DNA from: an uncultured Lachnospira sp.
Lineage (GTDB): Bacteria; Bacillota; Clostridia; Lachnospirales; Lachnospiraceae
NCBI GenBank assembly: GCA_910587485.1
Contig: CAJUKN010000002.1
Coordinates: forward strand, 182,378 to 246,377
Direction: 5' to 3'
Length of the DNA stretch: 64,000 nt
The translations under genes and the position numbers were made by a program. The notes below the pieces were generated by a model that ran no database searches, was not told where the DNA came from, and saw only the letters and a program-made list of their open reading frames with translations. This document shows positions 1-9,105 of this stretch, one piece after another. How positions within the stretch are numbered: position 1 is the stretch's first letter; the number at the start of each line of letters is the position of its first letter.

Positions 1-36
1 AAATCTACTATTTTTTATAGATTTTGTTGGAAATGG

Positions 37-65
37 TTGACAAACAAATGTTCGTATTATATAAT
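37..65 (+). promoter_or_regulatory. Strong sigma-A-type promoter
   Basis: A TTGACA box (37-42) and a TATAAT box (60-65) are separated by exactly 17 bases. Both hexamers match the consensus perfectly. The next gene on this strand starts about 320 bases downstream, so the transcript would have a long leader. The spacer holds a LexA-like palindrome, annotated separately. Confidence 0.75.
41..54. promoter_or_regulatory. LexA/DinR-like operator inside promoter spacer
   Basis: CAAACAAATGTTCG differs from the Firmicutes SOS box CGAAC-N4-GTTCG at one of the ten fixed positions. It sits between the -35 and -10 boxes, where a repressor would block polymerase. A 14-bp near match can occur by chance in AT-rich DNA, so regulation by LexA is inference from position and sequence only. 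Confidence 0.35.
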
Positions 66-168
66 AACACAAACAGACAAAGAAATACGTATGTGATTGT
101 TCGTTAAGTCTATTTGTGGCGATGCTGCAAATAAATTTTTTAACGTAAAATTGGTTTGCAAAGCATTT

Positions 169-374
169 GTGTCTATGCGTTGCTGGACACAAAATTACTA
201 AAAAATGTATAAGATTTTAACCTCATCAAGAAAGTCCCCCACTTCAATGCCGCAGAGACATAAGTGGTGGGTGGGGACTTGCGTTGCGATAGCAGCTAGA
301 TGGTTTGAGTAAGTAGCGTAGCGGATTGCGAATATCCGCTTTGACTAGGTTCTTTGCATAATAAGCAGCGCAGA
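169..374 (+). promoter_or_regulatory. Structured 5' leader, interrupted by a repeat element
   Basis: GTGTC (169-173) and GACAC (186-190) bracket a loop whose strand at 172-184 can pair with AGCAGCGCAGA (364-374), directly before the Shine-Dalgarno of the next gene. The same two halves occur together in the leader at 27614-27705. Here a ~135-bp IS-end-like repeat (213-347) lies between the halves, so this copy looks like a leader that suffered an insertion. Whether it still folds is unknown. Confidence 0.5.
213..347 (+). repeat. IS200/IS605 right-end-like dispersed repeat, copy 1
   Basis: The unit starts with AACCTCATCAAGAAAGTC, continues with a long imperfect hairpin formed by CCCCCACTTC and the AAGTGGTGGG side, and ends with a second small hairpin GCGGATTGCGAATATCCGC followed by TTTGAC. 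Close copies lie at 6264-6380 and 20712-20841, and 3'-end fragments at 7715-7755 and 24961-25000. Subterminal imperfect hairpins and a TTTGAC-like terminus are typical of IS200/IS605 right ends, which also carry the scaffold of the TnpB guide RNA. No transposase gene accompanies it, so this is a solo end or MITE-like derivative. Confidence 0.6.
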
Positions 375-387
375 AATGGAAGTGAGT

Positions 388-807
388 ATGGAATTAAAAA
401 TAAGTTGTAAAAGTGTTTCAAAACGACGCAACACAATAAAGTCTATTCTTTATCAATATGAGAATCCAATTCATACTGTCAAAGACCTTCTGGTGGAAAC
501 GGTACGATTAAATGTAGCAGAATATGATAAGCGTCAAGAAAGTTCAGAAATATTAAAGGTTTTATCCAATGAGGATATTGAAGATATGGCGACTACTGGA
601 AAAGTTGGATTTGGCGTCAATTATGGAAACAAAAAGCCTGATATAGATAAAGCGATTCAAAATGCTTTAGAGTGTTTTCAAGATGGCTTGGTGGTTGTCT
701 TTATAGAAGGCAATCAATTTACAAATGAAGATGAACCGTTGTCACTAAAGGATGGAGATGAGATTACTTTTGTTCGTATGACTATGTTAAGCGGGCGTAT
801 GTGGTAA
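388..807 (+). CDS. Small conserved protein, candidate beta-grasp partner of DUF4132
   Basis: A 139-residue protein without signal peptide or membrane segment, in the cytoplasm. It starts with a beta-strand-like segment followed by a TVKDLL stretch, and ends with LKDGDEITFVRMTMLSGRMW. A TVxDLL early motif and a late LxDGDEVxF strand followed by glycine are features of ubiquitin/ThiS/MoaD-like beta-grasp proteins, so a beta-grasp fold is a reasonable inference, although the C-terminus lacks a GG. An in-frame ATG at 376 lies inside the leader motif; the start at 388 is preferred because GGAAG at 379-383 sits where the other leader copies have their Shine-Dalgarno. The DUF4132 gene follows after 167 bases, which suggests a two-gene unit. 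Exact function unknown. Confidence 0.7.
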   Translation: MELKISCKSVSKRRNTIKSILYQYENPIHTVKDLLVETVRLNVAEYDKRQESSEILKVLSNEDIEDMATTGKVGFGVNYGNKKPDIDKAIQNALECFQDGLVVVFIEGNQFTNEDEPLSLKDGDEITFVRMTMLSGRMW

Positions 808-974
808 TCATAAGATAAAATGTAAATTTATTAAAGAAGCTGTATTGCTGCCAGAAAAATTAACATATGTGCTAATGAAAAGTGTAGTGTAAATTTACTA
901 AACAATATATTGCTTACAAATAATGAGCATATGAAAGCAATAAATATGTATAAACATGTGGAAATGGAGGTTTT

Positions 975-3900
975 ATGAGCAGTTACGAAATAATGGAAAA
1001 GCTTACAAAAAAGTTTCAAAAGGAATGGGAGAAAAAATTAGAATCCCTTGATGAAACAACACGCAATTTGGCTAAAGATATTGACGAAAAAAACAGCAAT
1101 CGATATGGTTCCAATGCGATAGATAATAGTGAATTGGTTATTAAGGTAAAAGAAGATTTTATAAATTCTAAGCTGGCTTGTCCAAGTGAATTTATGAAGA
1201 AATATTATAAGGAAATCGTAGAAGTTTTTGTACGAAAAGATAATTTATCCGATTTCTATACAATTATTGATAATTTAAACGATTATCCTTTTTCAAGAGG
1301 AATATATAGAAGAACGGTGCGAAGCCGTGGTTATACAACATGGTTTCCTACTATATTTAACTTGCTGAAATCATATAAAACATTTCGGATATGTAACTGT
1401 TCTATTTATGACTATTTAACAGGCAACCTTTCTGAAGACATGAAGGCAGTAACAAGTGAGTATTTTTGGACATATCGATTAAATTTTTGGGATTATATGG
1501 TAGCAGCAAGACTTGATACAGGTGATAAAAAAGTTGAAGAATTTGTGACAGATATGCTGCTTGGAGATAATAATACAGCGGTTGTCACAACAAATATTAT
1601 CCGAGCTATTGTTCTGTGTCACAATGAAAAATTACATCAATTATTGGCGGATTTTTTGCTTGCAGCAAGATTGCAGGAAGGTGTGCGTCAGGCAGTTTGT
1701 GAAAATGCAGACTGTGGAACAATCTCAGCATTTTTGGTGATTTTTAAGACCATTTATGACAATAATCTTATTCGTTTTGCAGCAGTAAAAAGGGCGGTGG
1801 CAACATGGACAGGGCTTTGTGATTTAGACCATGTTGACCGTATTACAGATAAAGTGTTAAATATTGTCCATGAAGCGATTGATGGTGGAACAGACAAAGC
1901 GATAGAATTTACACAGTCTAATGATAGCATACAAATCATGTGTGGATTGTGGACATTGGGATTTTATGATATACAACATGCCATGGATGTGATGGATGGT
2001 TTTATTACAAATGGAACAAAAAATCAGCTTCTTACAATGGGGTATTACAATACATATCTGTATTATCAAGAGTATTCTTATAAGACAGCATATAAGGTTG
2101 TTATGGCATATCCACAGGATTATGAGCTTATTGCTGTATTTATGCCATCGTTCTTAAATAATACAAATACACTTGTCTATCAAGCCATAGGAAGAGGAAG
2201 ACGTCAAGATGGCGAGGAAGAAGGATATAAAGAGATTGCAGTTACCGATTTGTATCCATCAGAAGAAGAAGCCTATAAGTGCTATCAGATTATGAAAGAG
2301 ATTTATGAGCAAATTCCTAAGAAACAGAAAGAATTTTCGCCTATTATTTTCCCATGGTATAGTGCTTCTCTTTCTAAAACAGACCTTGTAATACGTATGT
2401 GTGCAACGGCATATGCGCTTTCGGATATCCGTCTTATGGAAGAAGCTTGTACATATCTTCCAGATATTGATGTTTCAGGATATTATACAAGCCGAAGTGC
2501 TTATTTGGAATTGCTGACACATGACCCAAAATCGCCAAAGTTAAGACATTATTTGATTCAAGCAGTTGCAGATAAAGAATCATCAACAAGACAAAAGGCA
2601 TTTGATATGGTGTGCGAACTTCAGAAGAAGGGGCTTAGTGAAGAAGAGTATATTCAGTTAGAAGGCTTTTTAAAGTATAAAACGTCAGGAATAAGAAAAA
2701 ATGTTTTAGCATTATTAAATAAGCAATCATATGAAGGGCGTATAGAGAGTGCAAAACGTCTGTTAAATGGCAATGTGACAGAACTTAGAATGGGTGGTCT
2801 TACTATTTTACAAGGTTTGCAGCAAAATAAAGAGGCTATGGCACAAGAAGATGTAAAGACTATTTTTGATGAAGCACTTGATACGCTGCAAGAGATGTCA
2901 AAGGTTACAGACAGTGAACAAATTATTGTTGACGAACTTCTTGGACAGGGAAAGGCAGCAGAGGTCTTAAATGAAGAAGGATATGGTTTGTATGTGCCAT
3001 CACAAGAGGTTCATATGCCAAAAAGGGACGAACATCCAGAAGTATTCCAGAAATATTTTGAGGTTTCAAAGAGTGAACTGGATAAAGCATTTGACAATCT
3101 TGAAGATTTTTATAAGAAACATAGTATGTTGGAGTATAAGAATGCAGCAGGAGTTGAAACATTATTATCCAATAATTTATCAGCAATTACTACAGACAGA
3201 AGTTTGCCAATAGAAGACCGCTATCCTTTTAAAGAACTTTGGATAGAGTTTTATGAAACCTATATTAAAAATCCAACACTTTTGCTTCATATGCAGATTG
3301 CTAGAAAGACATTAGCATTAGACAATATTGAAAATAGAGATACATATGATAAATATAGGAAAATACTGCTTGGAAGCTGTCTTTATGATTATTTTGGTCG
3401 TCTGAAGAATCAGAAAGAATATTCAAATTCTCATTATGGATATGATATTGATACCATTATTCGTATTATGGTAAGTATGTATCCAGATACACAAATAACC
3501 AATGTAGCAGAAGAAATGATAAATTATGTGATTTATCATGTGGAAGACAGCGCACTTTGGTTTAAAAAGATTAAAGATAAGAAAAATTATTATTCATCAG
3601 CTGATGGAGAAGTATCATTAATTTCAAATGCAAGGATTAGTGATTTGATTTGTCTTCCATGGAAAACAGATGAACAGTTTAAAAAGCGTTTTGAGTTATA
3701 TTATGATATTGACAGACGGTTTGAATATAATAAGCATAGAGATTCAAGATATTATTATAGCAGCGATAGAAATAACAATTATTTAAATATTTTTGATTAT
3801 ATTAAGGCTTACACATTAGGCATGATACCAAAAAATGAAGTGTATAAGGCTGCTTTTGAATATTTTAGTTTGAGTTATACATTGAGTACATTGTCTATAC

Positions 3901-6122
3901 TTTTGTTGGAAAAACTGTTTCCATATCAGGAAACTCAAATTGCACATTATATGAAAGATGACAAAGTAGATAAAGAGAGTGATTTTTATAAAAATGCAGT
4001 GGATATCTGTGAGCATATTGTCAATAAGGTATTAGATGTAGAATTGTCAAGAGGTGATTTGCCAACAATCTTTTCTTCTGCCGCTAGAAGTATCAAACAT
4101 TTTTGCGGAATAGAACGCATGGTTCAGATATTGGTGGCAATGGGTGATGAAAAGCTGGATAGAGGAACCTATTATTGGGGTTCTAATGAGGATTCTAAAA
4201 GTGTTGTTTTAAGCCATCTGTTAAGTGTATGTTATCCTAAAGAAGACGATGATGCAAAAAAATTAAAAGCACTTTTAAAAGATAAAAAGATTTCTGAAGT
4301 GCGTCTTTATGAAACTATTATGTATGCGCCTCAATGGATTGATATTATTCAAGAGTATTTAAAGAAAGATTTAAAAACAGGCTGCTATTATTTTATGGCG
4401 CATATGAATGAGCGGTTTGATGATAAAAAGAAAGCAGTTATTGCAAAATATACACCTCTTTCTGCGGAAGAATTAAATAATGGTGCATTTGACTTGAATT
4501 GGTTTAAATCAGCTTATAAGACGTTAGGAGATGCGACATTTCAGAAACTTTACGATGCAGCAAAGTATATTTCAGATGGCAATAAACATTCCAGAGCAAG
4601 GAAATATTCAGATGCAGCACTGGGGAAGGTGACCGTTTCTGAATTGGAAGAAAAGATTAAGGATAAGCGCAATAAAGATTTGCTTATGAGTTATGGCGTG
4701 ATTCCAATTACTGACGAAAAAGATGAGCTGAGAAGATATGAATTTATACAGGAATTTCGTAAGGAAAGCAGACAGTTTGGCGCACAGAGAAAAGCAAGTG
4801 AAGGTCTTGCGTGCGATATGGCATTGAGAAATTTGGCAACGAATGCTGGCTATCAAGATGTGACAAGATTAATTTTGGCGATGGAGACAAAAATGGTGGA
4901 AAATGACAGTGATGCATTTAAACCACATGCTATTGGCGAAACTTCTGTGCAATTAGTTGTTGATTCATATGGTAAAGTTAGCTTGGAATGTGTCAAAAAA
5001 GGAAAAACCCTTAAATCGCTGCCAACTAATTTGAAAAAAGATGAATATGTGCTTTATTTAAAGGATATTCAAAAGAAATTAAAAGCACAATATTCACGAA
5101 CCGTTAAGATGTTTGAGCAGGCAATGGAAGACAGAGAAGTCTATACATTTAAAGAACTGAAAAATTTGACAAAAAATCCAGTAATTGAACCTATTGTAAA
5201 TAATCTTGTATATATTACTTGTGGCAAAACGCAAAAAATTGGTATGCTGTCAAAGAAAGGATTGACAGACTATAATGATGAAACAGCAGCTTTAAAAGGA
5301 GATACAAAGCTTCGTGTTGCCCATCCATTTGACTTATATCAAGCTGGTTGCTGGAGTGCATATCAAGATGTTCTCTTTAAACAGATGCAGGCTGAAACAA
5401 GAGTGAAGCAGCCATTTAAGCAAGTATTTAGAGAATTGTATGTAAAGCTATCAGAGGAAAATGAGCGATTCAATAGCCGTATGTTTGCAGGCAATCAGAT
5501 ACAGCCGCAAAAGACTGTAGCGTGCTTAAAAAATCGCCGCTGGGTTGCTGATTATGAGGAAGGTCTGCAAAAAGTTTACTACAAAGAGAATATTATTGCT
5601 AAAATATATGCATTAGCAGACTGGTTTTCACCAAGCGATATTGAAGCGCCAACATTGGAGTGGGTTGAATTTTCAGACCGCAATACATTTGCACCAATTA
5701 AAATTAGTGATGTTCCTGATATTGTGTATTCAGAAGTTATGCGTGATGTGGATTTGGCAGTGAGTGTTGCTCATGTGGGCGGAGTAGACCCTGAAACAAG
5801 TCATTCTACAATGGATATGAGAAAAGTTATTATTTCTCATAACCTTGCATTGTTTAAGTTGACAAATGTAACCTTTAAAGACCATCATGCTATTATAAAA
5901 GGACAGCGGGCAGAGTATTCCATTCATCTTGGAAGTGGTGTCATTCATATGCTTGGAAGCCATCAGGTATATGTGTTGCCAGTACATTCGCAGTCTAGGG
6001 GAAAGATTTTCCTTCCATTTGTAGATGAAGACCCAAAGACCGCAGAAATTATGAGTAAAATTGTTTTATTTGCACAAGATGAGAAGATAAAAGACCCATA
6101 TATATTAAATCAGTTAAAATAG
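975..6122 (+). CDS. Giant DUF4132 (MolR-like) protein
   Basis: 1715 residues, mostly alpha-helical, soluble, with no signal peptide. The first two thirds look like a helical-repeat (HEAT/ARM-like) scaffold. The last ~450 residues match the DUF4132 pattern: a KPFKQVFRELY motif, then FSDR, MRDVDLAVSVAHVGG and an MR-K-II-NLALFKL segment. DUF4132 occurs in E. coli MolR/YehI-type proteins and in gene clusters with MoxR ATPases and VWA proteins; the biochemical activity is not established. The start is supported by GGAGG six bases upstream of ATG. It follows the small beta-grasp-like gene. No MoxR or VWA gene is visible in the window, although genes left of position 1 cannot be seen. Both genes lie between two IS-end-like repeats. 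Confidence 0.75.
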   Translation: MSSYEIMEKLTKKFQKEWEKKLESLDETTRNLAKDIDEKNSNRYGSNAIDNSELVIKVKEDFINSKLACPSEFMKKYYKEIVEVFVRKDNLSDFYTIIDNLNDYPFSRGIYRRTVRSRGYTTWFPTIFNLLKSYKTFRICNCSIYDYLTGNLSEDMKAVTSEYFWTYRLNFWDYMVAARLDTGDKKVEEFVTDMLLGDNNTAVVTTNIIRAIVLCHNEKLHQLLADFLLAARLQEGVRQAVCENADCGTISAFLVIFKTIYDNNLIRFAAVKRAVATWTGLCDLDHVDRITDKVLNIVHEAIDGGTDKAIEFTQSNDSIQIMCGLWTLGFYDIQHAMDVMDGFITNGTKNQLLTMGYYNTYLYYQEYSYKTAYKVVMAYPQDYELIAVFMPSFLNNTNTLVYQAIGRGRRQDGEEEGYKEIAVTDLYPSEEEAYKCYQIMKEIYEQIPKKQKEFSPIIFPWYSASLSKTDLVIRMCATAYALSDIRLMEEACTYLPDIDVSGYYTSRSAYLELLTHDPKSPKLRHYLIQAVADKESSTRQKAFDMVCELQKKGLSEEEYIQLEGFLKYKTSGIRKNVLALLNKQSYEGRIESAKRLLNGNVTELRMGGLTILQGLQQNKEAMAQEDVKTIFDEALDTLQEMSKVTDSEQIIVDELLGQGKAAEVLNEEGYGLYVPSQEVHMPKRDEHPEVFQKYFEVSKSELDKAFDNLEDFYKKHSMLEYKNAAGVETLLSNNLSAITTDRSLPIEDRYPFKELWIEFYETYIKNPTLLLHMQIARKTLALDNIENRDTYDKYRKILLGSCLYDYFGRLKNQKEYSNSHYGYDIDTIIRIMVSMYPDTQITNVAEEMINYVIYHVEDSALWFKKIKDKKNYYSSADGEVSLISNARISDLICLPWKTDEQFKKRFELYYDIDRRFEYNKHRDSRYYYSSDRNNNYLNIFDYIKAYTLGMIPKNEVYKAAFEYFSLSYTLSTLSILLLEKLFPYQETQIAHYMKDDKVDKESDFYKNAVDICEHIVNKVLDVELSRGDLPTIFSSAARSIKHFCGIERMVQILVAMGDEKLDRGTYYWGSNEDSKSVVLSHLLSVCYPKEDDDAKKLKALLKDKKISEVRLYETIMYAPQWIDIIQEYLKKDLKTGCYYFMAHMNERFDDKKKAVIAKYTPLSAEELNNGAFDLNWFKSAYKTLGDATFQKLYDAAKYISDGNKHSRARKYSDAALGKVTVSELEEKIKDKRNKDLLMSYGVIPITDEKDELRRYEFIQEFRKESRQFGAQRKASEGLACDMALRNLATNAGYQDVTRLILAMETKMVENDSDAFKPHAIGETSVQLVVDSYGKVSLECVKKGKTLKSLPTNLKKDEYVLYLKDIQKKLKAQYSRTVKMFEQAMEDREVYTFKELKNLTKNPVIEPIVNNLVYITCGKTQKIGMLSKKGLTDYNDETAALKGDTKLRVAHPFDLYQAGCWSAYQDVLFKQMQAETRVKQPFKQVFRELYVKLSEENERFNSRMFAGNQIQPQKTVACLKNRRWVADYEEGLQKVYYKENIIAKIYALADWFSPSDIEAPTLEWVEFSDRNTFAPIKISDVPDIVYSEVMRDVDLAVSVAHVGGVDPETSHSTMDMRKVIISHNLALFKLTNVTFKDHHAIIKGQRAEYSIHLGSGVIHMLGSHQVYVLPVHSQSRGKIFLPFVDEDPKTAEIMSKIVLFAQDEKIKDPYILNQLK

Positions 6123-6210
6123 TTGAAGTTTATCAAGGAAATTGACTGCTTTTTGAGCGGGAATTAGATTTACTTAAAAAGCGTTAGCAACTCTAATGGA
6201 GTTACTACAC

Positions 6211-6240
6211 AAATGGCTATGTGGAAACACATAGCCATTT
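6211..6240 (+). terminator. Perfect hairpin after the DUF4132 gene
   Basis: AAATGGCTATGTG and CACATAGCCATTT form a perfect 13-bp stem with a GAAA loop. It is 90 bases after the DUF4132 stop codon. The T tract is short (ATTTCTT), so termination is plausible but not strong. Confidence 0.55.
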
Positions 6241-6263
6241 CTTACGAGGAGATATATGCAGAT

Positions 6264-6380
6264 AGATTTTAACCTCATCAAGGAAGTCCACCACTTCAAT
6301 ACCACAGCGGCATAAGTGGGGTAAGGACTTGCGTTGCGATAGCAGATAGATGGTTTGAGCAAGTAGCATAGTGAATAGTG
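6264..6380 (+). repeat. IS200/IS605 right-end-like dispersed repeat, copy 2
   Basis: This copy resembles 213-347 through the first hairpin and the GTTGCGATAGCAGATAGATGG stretch (first 20 bases shared), but the final small hairpin has decayed. It is in the same orientation as copy 1, so the DUF4132 module is bracketed by direct repeats about 6 kb apart. Confidence 0.6.
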
Positions 6381-6474
6381 TCATGTCAACAATGAATGTT
6401 AATATGTGTTGCTTGTAGCAACGGGCAGTTTTTCATACAATAGTGTTATCGAAAAAGAAAGGAGGTCATCCCTA

Positions 6475-6984
6475 ATGTTAAGCGAAAACATTAAAGCAAT
6501 CAGAAAATCAAAAGGACTTTCGCAAGAAGAACTTGCTATTAAGCTGAATGTAGTGCGACAAACACTCTCTAAATGGGAGCGAGGCTTATCAGTTCCTGAC
6601 TCTGATATGTTAGTTGCCATATCGGAAGTGCTTGAAACACCCGTAAGCACTTTGCTTGGGGAAAATGTTGCCGAGTCGAAAGTTGATGACTTAAAAATGA
6701 TTTCTGAAAAACTAGAGATTATAAACTTACAACTTGCACAAAGGAAAACCCTGAGAAGAAAAATACTTCATTGGCTACTTATCTCATTGTGTGTGGTCAT
6801 AGTAACAATGTTTGCGGTCTTAATAAGATTAAATAGTCCTTACTTAGGTTTTGATTATAACGACCCTGAAGAAGCTGTTGCAGGAGTAGTTTTTCACGCA
6901 TTTGAATGGCTGTTTGTCAGATTTGCACCGATTATCCTTATAGGGGCAATCGTTGGAAGTTTCTTGACATGGAAAAAAGTATAA
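6475..6984 (+). CDS. XRE-family transcriptional regulator with C-terminal membrane segments
   Basis: 169 residues. Residues 1-60 form a helix-turn-helix of the Cro/CI type (KAIRKSKGLSQEELAIKLNV then RQTLSKWERG). A linker of charged residues leads to a hydrophobic helix around residues 100-120 and a second one near the C-terminus, so the protein is probably membrane-anchored. AAAGGAGGT at 6458-6466 fixes the start at 6475, although the reading frame is open further upstream. This architecture is common in Clostridia; the ligand and target are unknown. It probably has its own promoter, because an IS-end-like repeat separates it from the DUF4132 gene. Confidence 0.85.
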   Translation: MLSENIKAIRKSKGLSQEELAIKLNVVRQTLSKWERGLSVPDSDMLVAISEVLETPVSTLLGENVAESKVDDLKMISEKLEIINLQLAQRKTLRRKILHWLLISLCVVIVTMFAVLIRLNSPYLGFDYNDPEEAVAGVVFHAFEWLFVRFAPIILIGAIVGSFLTWKKV

Positions 6985-7086
6985 AATTGTTCTACTTTTG
7001 GTAGTATCTTTCAGATTTCAAAATTTTATTTCATCTTAGGGGAAACAGGTGTATAATAACAGTAAATCTTAAGTTAGCAAGGAAAT

Positions 7087-7674
7087 ATGATGAATACACC
7101 CAAATTAGAAACAGCACGTTTAATTTTAAGAAAATTTACAGAAGCAGATATAGAAGCTCTATATCTGCTTTTGAGAGACGAGGAAGTTAATAAATTTTTA
7201 CCATGGTATCCAATGAAAAACATTGAGGAAATAAAAAAGTTTTATGAGGAAAGATATGCGGCAAAATATGCACAGCCACAGGCTTACGCTTACGCCATCT
7301 GTTTAAAAAGTAATAATGATTCTATTGGTTATATAAACATTGAAATGGAGGAATCTCACGATTTTGGTTATGGACTTCACAAAGAATTTTGGCATAAGGG
7401 AATTGTTACAGAGGCAGGAGAGATTCTTATACAACAAGTGAAAAGAGATGGTATTTCGTATATTACAGCAACACATGATGTCAATAATCCTCACAGTGGT
7501 CGTGTAATGCAAAAACTTGGAATGAAATATTGTTATTCCTATGAAGAACATTGGCAACCCAAAAACTTTCCAGTTGTATTTAGAATGTATCAATTAAATT
7601 TTAACGAAGATGATACATTTGTATATAAAAAGTATTGGAATATGTATCATAATCATTTTGTTGAAAATTTATAA
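7087..7674 (+). CDS. GNAT-family N-acetyltransferase (RimJ/RimL type)
   Basis: 195 residues. It opens with the LETARLILRKFTEADIEALY pattern of RimJ/RimL-like acetyltransferases, continues through GYGLHKEFWHKGIVTEAG (acetyl-CoA binding region) and ends the fold with NPHSGRVMQKLGMKY. It should transfer acetyl from acetyl-CoA to an amine; the substrate is unknown. AAGGA four bases before ATG supports the start; the next codon is also ATG. A -10-like TATAAT about 35 bases upstream suggests its own promoter. Single gene with no clear operon partner. Confidence 0.85.
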   Translation: MMNTPKLETARLILRKFTEADIEALYLLLRDEEVNKFLPWYPMKNIEEIKKFYEERYAAKYAQPQAYAYAICLKSNNDSIGYINIEMEESHDFGYGLHKEFWHKGIVTEAGEILIQQVKRDGISYITATHDVNNPHSGRVMQKLGMKYCYSYEEHWQPKNFPVVFRMYQLNFNEDDTFVYKKYWNMYHNHFVENL

Positions 7675-7714
7675 TTGAATTAAATAATATAACTTGCAAT
7701 TTGCTAATGAGCTT

Positions 7715-7755
7715 ATGAGCAAGTAGCACAGCGAATGGTGAATATCCACTTTAAC
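7715..7755 (+). repeat. IS200/IS605 right-end-like repeat, 3' fragment
   Basis: GAGCAAGTAGCACAGCGAAT and the following GGTGAATATCCACTTTAAC match the last ~40 bases of the repeat at 213-347. The first hairpin is missing. The small terminal hairpin keeps partial pairing (GTGAATATCCAC). Confidence 0.5.
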
Positions 7756-7811
7756 ATTTGTAAATCAAGCATTTATGTTTTTATATAAAATGTTTTAAGA
7801 TGGGAGGAAGT

Positions 7812-9026
7812 ATGTTAGAAATTAAAGGGAAATATAATACTGCAAAAATTTTTACAGATATTGTAGACCAAGAATCAATAGCACAAATTATGTTATTGTG
7901 TAATCAAGAGATAACAAGCGGCAGTAAAATTCGGATTATGCCAGATATTCATGCAGGTGCTGGCTGTACCGTTGGAACAACAATGACAATAACAGATAAA
8001 GTAATACCAAATTTGGTTGGCGTTGATATTGGTTGTGGCATGGAACTGATTAAAATAAAAGAAAAGCATATTGAATTGCAAAAGTTGGATAAATTAATTT
8101 ATCAAAAAATTCCATCAGGCTTTAATATTCGAGAAAAAGCACATCCTTTTATAAAGCATATTCAACTAAAAGAGTTGTATTGTTATAAAGAAATTAATAT
8201 GTTAAGGGCAGAGAAAAGTCTTGGGACGCTCGGCGGTGGGAATCATTTTATTGAAGCTGATAAAGATGAAGAAGGAAATATTTATATTGTGATTCATTCG
8301 GGCAGCCGACATTTGGGACTAGAGGTTGCCAATTACTATCAAAAAGAAGGATATCATCAATTAAATGGAAGCAGTAAGGCAGATATTGATGCATTGATTG
8401 GTCAGTTAAAAGTAGAAGGACGCAATAAAGAAATTCAAAAAAGTGTTGCTGCTTTAAAAAATGTAAAACGAATCAGTATTCCAAAGGATATGGCATATGT
8501 TCAGGGTAATTTATTTGAACAATATATTCACGATATGAAAATCATTCAAGAGTTTGCTATGCTTAATAGAAAAGCAATGATGGATGAAATTATTAGAGGA
8601 ATGAAACTGCATGTGGTTGAACAATTTACAACAATCCATAATTATATTGATATGGAAACGATGATTTTAAGAAAGGGTGCTGTCTCAGCACAAAAAGGAG
8701 AAAAGTTATTAATTCCTATCAATATGAGAGACGGTTCGCTTATTTGTGTTGGAAAGGGTAATGATGAATGGAACTGTTCAGCTCCGCATGGAGCAGGAAG
8801 ATTGATGAGTCGGTCGAAAGCAAGACAATCTTTTACCGTATCCTCATTTAAAAGTGAGATGGAAGGAATTTATACAACATCGGTTGGAAAACATACATTG
8901 GATGAGTGTCCTATGGCTTATAAAAGCATGGACGATATTGTCAATAATATTGGGGATACCGTAGAAATCGAAAATATCATTAAGCCTATTTATAATTTTA
9001 AAACTGGAGAAGAAGATATAGCATAA
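7812..9026 (+). CDS. rtcB: RtcB-family RNA ligase
   Basis: 404 residues covering the full family. RtcB ligases join RNA 2',3'-cyclic phosphate or 3'-phosphate ends to 5'-OH ends using GTP and Mn2+. The metal and nucleotide motifs are visible in order: GVDIGCGM, GTLGGGNHFIE, HSGSRHLG and, near the C-terminus, APHGAGRLMSR, which contains the histidine guanylylated in this family. GGGAGG just upstream supports the ATG at 7812 over one four codons earlier. No RtcA cyclase or archease is nearby. The likely role is RNA repair or tRNA healing. Confidence 0.9.
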   Translation: MLEIKGKYNTAKIFTDIVDQESIAQIMLLCNQEITSGSKIRIMPDIHAGAGCTVGTTMTITDKVIPNLVGVDIGCGMELIKIKEKHIELQKLDKLIYQKIPSGFNIREKAHPFIKHIQLKELYCYKEINMLRAEKSLGTLGGGNHFIEADKDEEGNIYIVIHSGSRHLGLEVANYYQKEGYHQLNGSSKADIDALIGQLKVEGRNKEIQKSVAALKNVKRISIPKDMAYVQGNLFEQYIHDMKIIQEFAMLNRKAMMDEIIRGMKLHVVEQFTTIHNYIDMETMILRKGAVSAQKGEKLLIPINMRDGSLICVGKGNDEWNCSAPHGAGRLMSRSKARQSFTVSSFKSEMEGIYTTSVGKHTLDECPMAYKSMDDIVNNIGDTVEIENIIKPIYNFKTGEEDIA

Positions 9027-9068
9027 AAAAGTTTAAGATTAAAATTTAAATGGAGTAGATTGTAAGTG

Positions 9069-9100
9069 ACAAAGAGGGTGATTAACACACCTCTTTGTTT
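9069..9100. terminator. Bidirectional terminator between rtcB and the PhzF gene
   Basis: ACAAAGAGG and CCTCTTTGT form a 9-bp stem extended by GTG/CAC around a bulged A. A T run follows on the + strand, and A-rich DNA on the other side gives one on the - strand. It lies between convergent genes. Confidence 0.75.
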
Positions 9101-9105
9101 AAAAT

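Noticed and set aside
376..387. Upstream ATG codons in the leader motif as true starts (376, 27694, 50812 and the longer frames before ruvA/ruvB)
   Set aside because: They overlap the Shine-Dalgarno part of the shared leader; family length and spacing favour the downstream starts.
831..1019. Minus-strand frame between the first two genes
   Set aside because: It is hydrophobic only because of AT-rich composition, has no ribosome-binding site and overlaps the DUF4132 start.
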